Below, one piece after another: positions 17,366 to 21,966 of a stretch of 21,966 nt of DNA (position 1 is its first letter; every line of letters begins with the position of its first letter). The DNA lies in assembly GCA_964475385.1 (NCBI GenBank), contig CAYYWV010000044.1, positions 1 to 21,966 on the forward strand, written 5' to 3'. The translations under genes and the position numbers were made by a program. The notes under the pieces were generated by a model. The model had not been told where the DNA came from. It searched no databases and saw only the letters and a list, made by a program, of their open reading frames with translations. The DNA is from CAYYWV01 sp964475385. Its GTDB lineage: Bacteria > Pseudomonadota > Alphaproteobacteria > JAAXGF01.

Positions 17366-19347
17366 TCCCAGAGATCGGACATTTCGCACTTATCCTCGCT
17401 TTTATGGTCGCCCTCGCGCAGGGCGTCGTACCTCTGGTGGGCGCCCAGCGCGGCGATACGGCCTGGATGGCGGCGGCCCGACCTATGGCGACGGCGCAGT
17501 TTCTGCTCATCGCCACCGGCTTTCTGGCGCTGGTCTACGCCTATATGGTTTCGGACTTCAGCGTCGCCAATGTGGCCGAGAACTCGAACTCGGCGATGCC
17601 TTTTCTCTACAAGATCACGGGCGTGTGGGGGAACCACGAAGGCTCGCTCGTGCTGTGGGTGCTGATCCTTTCCCTGTTCGGCCTCGGAATCGCGTCGTTC
17701 GGCAACAACCTGCCGCCGGCGCTGCGGGCGCGGGTGCTTGCGGTTCAGGCCCTGATCGCGGTCGGCTTTCTCGCCTTTCTCCTGTTTACGTCGAACCCGT
17801 TTCTGCGCCTTGATCCGGCGCCGCTCGACGGGCGCGACCTCAACCCGCTTCTCCAGGATCCGGGGCTCGCCTTTCACCCGCCCTTTCTCTACCTTGGCTA
17901 TGTCGGCTTTTCGGTGACTTTCGCGTTCGCGGTCGCGGCGCTGATCGAAGGCCGAGTCGACGCCGCCTGGGCGCGGTGGGTCCGTCCGTGGACGTTGGCC
18001 GCCTGGATCTTCCTGACCCTGGGCATCGTGATCGGAAGCGTGTGGGCGTACTACGAGCTCGGCTGGGGCGGGTTCTGGTTCTGGGATCCGGTCGAGAACG
18101 CCTCCTTCATGCCCTGGCTCGTAGGGACCGCGCTTTTGCACTCGGCGATCGTGACCGAGAAGCGCGACACCTTGAAGAGCTGGACGATCCTGCTCGCCAT
18201 TCTCACCTTCTCGCTCAGCCTGCTCGGCACCTTCCTGGTGCGCTCGGGCGTGCTGACCTCGGTCCACGCCTTTGCGACCGATCCCGCGCGCGGCCTGTTT
18301 ATCCTCGCCTTCCTGTTCATTGTGGTCGGCGGCTCGCTGATGCTCTATGCGATCCGCGCCCCCCAGCTCAAGTCGGGAGGCCTGTTCGCGCCGATTTCCC
18401 GCGAAGGCACCTTGGTGCTTAACAATGTTCTTCTCTCGACCGCTTGCGCGACCGTTCTACTCGGAACCCTGTACCCGCTGATCCTCGATGCGGTCGGCGG
18501 CGGCAAGATTTCCGTCGGCCCGCCGTACTTCGATGCGACTTTCGCGCCCATCATGACCCCGTTGATCATTCTCGCCGCGATCGGGCCGTTGATGCCGTGG
18601 AAGCGCGCCGATCTGGCGGGCGTCGTCGGCCGGCTCAAGCTGCTCTTCGCGGCCGCCGTTCTCGTCGCGCTTGTGAGCTGGTTCCTCACCACCGGCTCTT
18701 CGCCCTTGCCGGCGTTCGGCATGGGGCTCGCCGCGTGGCTGTTCGTCGGCACGGTGGTCGAGTTCACCGATCGGATTAAGCTGTTCCGTATCCCGCTCGC
18801 CAAGAGCTGGAACCGCGCCCGCCACCTGCCGCGGGCGGCCTGGGGCATGACGATCGCGCACCTCGGCCTCGCCATCGTGCTCGCCGGCATCGTCGGCGCC
18901 CAGTCCTGGCGGATCGAGAAGCTCCAAGTGATGAGCGAAGGCGATACGGTCACGCTTGCCGGCTATACCCTGCGCTTCGACGGCGTTCGCGAGGTTCCGG
19001 GCCCCAACTACGTCGCGCGGCGGGCGACCTTCGTGGTCACGCGCGACGGGAAGGAGGTGACCCGGATGTACCCCGAGAAGCGCGTCTATAACGGCGGCGG
19101 GCCGCCGACGACAGAGGCGGCGATCTACACGAACGGCTTCGCCGACCTTTATGCGGTCGTCAGCGATCCGGTCGAGGGCGGCGGTTACGGGACGCGGATC
19201 TACTACAATCCTCTCGTGCCCTGGATGTGGACCGGGGCGCTGCTTCTGGCCGTCGGCGGGCTGGTCAGTCTTTCCGATCGTCGCCACCGCATCGGCGCGC
19301 CGTCGCGAAGGCGCGCGCCGGCCGGAGCCAAGCCGCAGGCCGCCTAA
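17362..19347 (+). CDS. ccmF: Cytochrome c haem lyase subunit CcmF
   Basis: CcmF is the large membrane subunit of the CcmFHI ligase, which attaches haem to CxxCH motifs. It has 661 residues and many membrane helices. Features include WGNHEGS (89-95), H172 in AFHPPFLYLGY, the tryptophan-rich haem motif WGGFWFWDPVEN (235-246), H260 in ALLHSAIV, and H500 in MTIAHLG before the large periplasmic domain. The ATG at 17362 overlaps the ccmE stop. An in-frame ATG 21 bases upstream lies inside ccmE and is unlikely. Length and motif order are normal for the family. Confidence 0.96.
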   Translation: MIPEIGHFALILAFMVALAQGVVPLVGAQRGDTAWMAAARPMATAQFLLIATGFLALVYAYMVSDFSVANVAENSNSAMPFLYKITGVWGNHEGSLVLWVLILSLFGLGIASFGNNLPPALRARVLAVQALIAVGFLAFLLFTSNPFLRLDPAPLDGRDLNPLLQDPGLAFHPPFLYLGYVGFSVTFAFAVAALIEGRVDAAWARWVRPWTLAAWIFLTLGIVIGSVWAYYELGWGGFWFWDPVENASFMPWLVGTALLHSAIVTEKRDTLKSWTILLAILTFSLSLLGTFLVRSGVLTSVHAFATDPARGLFILAFLFIVVGGSLMLYAIRAPQLKSGGLFAPISREGTLVLNNVLLSTACATVLLGTLYPLILDAVGGGKISVGPPYFDATFAPIMTPLIILAAIGPLMPWKRADLAGVVGRLKLLFAAAVLVALVSWFLTTGSSPLPAFGMGLAAWLFVGTVVEFTDRIKLFRIPLAKSWNRARHLPRAAWGMTIAHLGLAIVLAGIVGAQSWRIEKLQVMSEGDTVTLAGYTLRFDGVREVPGPNYVARRATFVVTRDGKEVTRMYPEKRVYNGGGPPTTEAAIYTNGFADLYAVVSDPVEGGGYGTRIYYNPLVPWMWTGALLLAVGGLVSLSDRRHRIGAPSRRRAPAGAKPQAA

Positions 19348-19349
19348 CG

Positions 19350-19886
19350 ATGACGACGGCGCGACTCCGCTTTGCTTTGCCGCTGGGGGCTTTTGTCGCG
19401 CTCGCCGTCGCGCTTGGCATCGGGCTGACGCTTAGGCCCGACCTTATCCCCTCGGCGTTGATCGGCAAGTCGGCGCCCGAGTTCTCGCTGCCGCCCATCG
19501 AAGGCCGCACGGACGGTTTTGCGCGCAGCGATCTCATGGGCAAGACCAGCCTGGTCAACGTGTTCGCGTCCTGGTGCATTCCTTGCCGGGCCGAGCATCC
19601 GCTGTTGACCCGACTCGGCCAGGAAAGCGGCGTTCCCATCTTCGGGATCAACTACAAGGACAAGCCGGCCGACGTTCGGCGTTGGCTTGACGAACTCGGC
19701 GATCCCTACACCCGCATCGGCGCCGACCGCGATGGCCGGGTGGCGATCGATTGGGGCGTGTATGGGTTGCCCGAAACCTTCGTGGTCGATCGCCGGGGAC
19801 GCATCGTCTACAAGCAGATCGGCCCCCTGACTCCCAAGGACATCGAGGAGACGATCATGCCCATCCTCGCGAGGTTGCGGAAATGA
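19350..19886 (+). CDS. ccmG: Thiol:disulphide interchange protein CcmG (DsbE)
   Basis: CcmG is a membrane-anchored periplasmic thioredoxin-like protein that keeps apocytochrome cysteines and CcmH reduced. It has 178 residues. An N-terminal anchor (about 8-28) is followed by PEFSLPPI, the active site ASWCIPCRAEHP with C76 and C79, and INYKDKPAD. The cis-proline loop appears as VYGLPETFVVDRRG. The ATG at 19350 is two bases after the ccmF stop, and the gene overlaps ccmH by four bases. The order F-G-H is the standard one. Confidence 0.95.
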   Translation: MTTARLRFALPLGAFVALAVALGIGLTLRPDLIPSALIGKSAPEFSLPPIEGRTDGFARSDLMGKTSLVNVFASWCIPCRAEHPLLTRLGQESGVPIFGINYKDKPADVRRWLDELGDPYTRIGADRDGRVAIDWGVYGLPETFVVDRRGRIVYKQIGPLTPKDIEETIMPILARLRK

Positions 19887-20365
19887 AAGCGCCCGCGATC
19901 CTTCTCGCCGTGGGGCTCGCGCTCGCCGTCGTCGTAACGACGACGCCCATACCGGCGCTGGCCATCAGCGCGACCGAAACCCTCGACGATCCGGTTCTGG
20001 AGGCGCGGGCGCGGGCGATCGGCAAACAGCTTCGCTGTTTGGTTTGCCAGAACCAGTCGATCGACGAATCGGATGCCGATCTCGCCAAGGACATCCGGCG
20101 GCTTGTGCGCGAACAGCTCGTCGCCGGCAAGTCCGACGAAGAGATCATCGGCTATCTCGTCTCGCGCTATGGTGACTTCATCCTCCTCAAGCCGCCGTTC
20201 AAGGTCAAAACCTGGGCCCTTTGGATCGGGCCAGGGGTTCTGCTCTTGGTCGGCGGTTTTGGGGCCTTCATATACCTCCGCCGCCGCGCGCGCTCGCGCG
20301 AAGCCGTCGTCCCTCTCAACGAGGACGAGCGGCGGCGGCTCGAAGAGCTTCTCGAAAGCGGGTAG
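19883..20365 (+). CDS. ccmH: Cytochrome c maturation protein CcmH
   Basis: CcmH is a periplasmic redox protein that handles apocytochrome thiols within the CcmFHI ligase. It has 160 residues, the short CycL-type form. The signal peptide ends near P-A-L-A (24-27), the active motif LRCLVCQNQSI carries C52 and C55, and a C-terminal helix (about 110-127) anchors the protein. It is followed by a basic RRRAR patch. The ATG at 19883 overlaps the ccmG stop as ATGA, and only three bases separate its stop from ccmI. Confidence 0.95.
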   Translation: MKAPAILLAVGLALAVVVTTTPIPALAISATETLDDPVLEARARAIGKQLRCLVCQNQSIDESDADLAKDIRRLVREQLVAGKSDEEIIGYLVSRYGDFILLKPPFKVKTWALWIGPGVLLLVGGFGAFIYLRRRARSREAVVPLNEDERRRLEELLESG

Positions 20366-20368
20366 GTC

Positions 20369-21745
20369 ATGCTTCTTTATGTCGCGTTTGGCGCGATGAC
20401 GGCGGCTGTTGTGGCCCTGCTCGTCGTGCCCCTTCTTCGCCGGCCTCCCGGGGCCGCGTCACGGGTTGCGTATGATCTCGAGATCTATCGCGACCAGCTT
20501 AGCGAGCTCGACCGCGATCTCGCCCGCGGCCTGATCGGGCGCGAAGAGGCCGACGCCGCACGGATCGAGATCGAGCGGCGCATGCTCGCCGCCGCCGAAG
20601 GCGAGAAGGTCCAGAAGTCCGGCGGGCGGCGAATCCACTCGTTCGTTGCCGCCGCCGCGATCATCGTTCTCGTGCCGCTGGCCGCGGGCGGGCTTTACTT
20701 GTGGCAGGGGTCTCCCGGTCTCGAGAGCAAGCCCTATGCCGAGCGCGAGGCCGAACGCGCCGCCGCCCAGGCCGCCCGCGAGCAGGCGGCCAGCATAGAG
20801 CAGATGGTGGTCCGGCTCGCCAAACGCCTCGAACGCCAGCCCGACGATCTCCGGGGCTGGCTGTTGCTCGCCCGGTCCTATCGGGCGCTCGAGCGCTACG
20901 ACGATTCGGTTTCCGCGCTTGAGCGGGCCGCTAAGATATCGAACGACGATCCGAGCATCATTGCGCTTCTTGGCGAGGCGCGCGTATTCGCCGCCCAAGG
21001 CGTCGTCACCCCGGCGGCCCGGAAGGATTTCGAGACGGCGCTCGCCGCCGACGCCTCGGAGCCGGCGGCTCGCTTCTACCTCGCGCTCGCCAAGGCCCAG
21101 GCCGGTGACGTGCGGAGCGCGCTCGAGGATTGGGTCGCGCTTGAGCGCGATTCTCCTCCCGAGGCGTCGTATCTCCCGTCGCTGCGCGCGCGCATCAACG
21201 AAACCGCCCGCGCCCTCGGCATCGACATCGCGACCCTGCGCCCGCCCGAAGAGTCGACCGGAAAGAAACCGAAAGACCTTTCGGCCGAAGAGCAGCGCCA
21301 GATGATCCGCGACATGGTGGATCGCCTCGCCGAGCGGCTCAAGAACGAGCCCGACGATCTCAAGGGCTGGTTGCGGCTCGGGCGTTCGTACCGGGTGCTC
21401 GGAGAGCGGGAAAAGGCGCGCGAGGCCTTTGCCCAGGCGGTGAAGCTCGCCCCCGACGACGTCGAGGTGCTCCAGCGCTATGTGGTGGCGATCGTCGAGG
21501 CCGCGCCCGACGGCGCGCCGCTGACCGACGAGGCGATCCAGGTCGCCGAACGGCTCGCCGCTCTCGATGACAAGAACCAACAGGCGCTCTGGCTTCTCGG
21601 CCGGGCGGCGGCCGAGAAGGGCGATATCAAGCGCGCCCGTGAGATGTGGCGGCGTCTGTTGGGCGAGCTCACCCCGGGAAGCGCCGATCACACCGCCATC
21701 AAACAGGCGATCGATTCGCTCGACCGGCTTCCGTCCGGCGGTTGA
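20369..21745 (+). CDS. ccmI: Cytochrome c biogenesis protein CcmI with duplicated TPR block
   Basis: CcmI binds the C-terminal helix of apocytochromes and brings them to the ligase. The protein has 458 residues. Helices at about 2-23 and 91-112 bracket a cytoplasmic loop containing the CcmI motif RDQLSELDRDLARGLI. A periplasmic domain of tetratricopeptide repeats follows. Residues 146-205 and 316-375 are clearly related copies (MVxRLAxRL...PDDLxGWL...RSYR), with 20 of the first 29 positions identical. About 110 residues lie between them. CcmI proteins vary in TPR number, so this may be a lineage feature. The ATG at 20369 is three bases after the ccmH stop. Confidence 0.93.
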   Translation: MLLYVAFGAMTAAVVALLVVPLLRRPPGAASRVAYDLEIYRDQLSELDRDLARGLIGREEADAARIEIERRMLAAAEGEKVQKSGGRRIHSFVAAAAIIVLVPLAAGGLYLWQGSPGLESKPYAEREAERAAAQAAREQAASIEQMVVRLAKRLERQPDDLRGWLLLARSYRALERYDDSVSALERAAKISNDDPSIIALLGEARVFAAQGVVTPAARKDFETALAADASEPAARFYLALAKAQAGDVRSALEDWVALERDSPPEASYLPSLRARINETARALGIDIATLRPPEESTGKKPKDLSAEEQRQMIRDMVDRLAERLKNEPDDLKGWLRLGRSYRVLGEREKAREAFAQAVKLAPDDVEVLQRYVVAIVEAAPDGAPLTDEAIQVAERLAALDDKNQQALWLLGRAAAEKGDIKRAREMWRRLLGELTPGSADHTAIKQAIDSLDRLPSGG

Positions 21746-21756
21746 TCGTCGCTAAA

Positions 21757-21779
21757 CTCCCCGCCGCGAGACCGGGGAG
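21757..21779 (+). promoter_or_regulatory. Hairpin covering the ribosome binding site of the FAD oxidoreductase gene
   Basis: CTCCCCG (21757-21763) pairs perfectly with CGGGGAG (21773-21779) around a 9-base loop. The right arm includes most of the GGGGAGG Shine-Dalgarno sequence (21774-21780) of the next gene. There is no T-run. It could limit translation of the oxidoreductase, or simply be a partial end signal for the ccm message. Confidence 0.35.
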
Positions 21780-21787
21780 GAAGCGGC

Positions 21788-21966
21788 ATGGACGATATCG
21801 TCATCATCGGCGGCGGCATCGTGGGCTCCTCCGTCGCCTACCACTTGGCGGTCGCGGGCGCGGATGCGCGGATCACGGTGATCGAGCGCGATCCCGCTTA
21901 CGAATTCGCCTCGACGCCGCGCTCGGCGGGCGGCGTGCGCCAGCAGTTCAGCCTGCCCGAGAACAT
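21788..21966 (+). CDS. FAD-dependent oxidoreductase, DAO family, N-terminal part
   Basis: Only 59 codons are present before the window ends. They begin MDDIVIIGGGIVGSSVAYHLA, a Rossmann FAD-binding GxGxxG-type motif, followed by ITVIERD with the acidic residue that contacts the ribose. The segment SAGGVRQQFS is typical of the glycine oxidase / D-amino acid dehydrogenase / sarcosine oxidase group (DAO fold). The ATG at 21788 has GGGGAGG seven bases upstream. Substrate cannot be told from this fragment. It lies 42 bases after ccmI and may be read from the same message. Confidence 0.85.
   Translation, partial: MDDIVIIGGGIVGSSVAYHLAVAGADARITVIERDPAYEFASTPRSAGGVRQQFSLPEN

Overview
The window reads as a stretch of chromosome from a high-GC alphaproteobacterium (about two thirds G+C by eye), most likely close to the Rhodospirillales or Rhizobiales. 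The grounds are the codon use, a complete System I cytochrome c maturation locus (ccmA to ccmI) near acnA and a DUF1223 gene, and a perfect FNR/FixK-type operator. No tRNA, rRNA, CRISPR, insertion sequence, integrase or phage gene was seen. Almost all of the DNA is coding, in tight, often overlapping units.

Layout. (1) 1-1239 (+): the C-terminal two thirds of HtpG (Hsp90), cut by the window edge. (2) 5561-1260 (-): a likely minus-strand unit, cytochrome b561-like protein, aconitase AcnA, and an exported DUF1223 thioredoxin-like protein; its last gene converges on htpG. (3) 5562-5913: a 352-base divergent promoter region with a TTGACA element and a 14-base perfect palindrome. (4) 5914-14388 (+): a long-chain-type acyl-CoA ligase, a complete branched-chain-amino-acid-type (HAAT/Liv) ABC importer in the order LivG, LivH, LivM, binding protein, LivF, and a PaaK-like adenylate-forming protein with an altered phosphate-binding loop. 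(5) 14422-21745 (+): ccmA, ccmB, ccmC, then a 191-base gap with an FNR box and leader structure, then ccmD, ccmE, ccmF, ccmG, ccmH, ccmI. (6) 21788 to the end (+): the start of a DAO-type FAD-dependent oxidoreductase.

How the genes work together. The Liv-type importer lies between two adenylate-forming enzymes with almost no spacing. This suggests that the imported compound is a carboxylic acid (aliphatic, aromatic or branched) activated to a CoA thioester on entry, rather than an amino acid. The substrate cannot be read from the sequence. The ccm genes export and chaperone haem (CcmABCDE), keep apocytochrome cysteines reduced (CcmG, CcmH), and carry out ligation (CcmF, CcmH, CcmI). The FNR box before ccmD suggests that the second half of the pathway can be induced separately under low oxygen.

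The best leads are the perfect FNR-type box with its leader hairpin and possible small upstream ORF before ccmD, and the ligase/transporter/ligase-like cassette with its non-canonical PaaK homologue. Most of the rest is recognisable housekeeping. No wholly new system is claimed.
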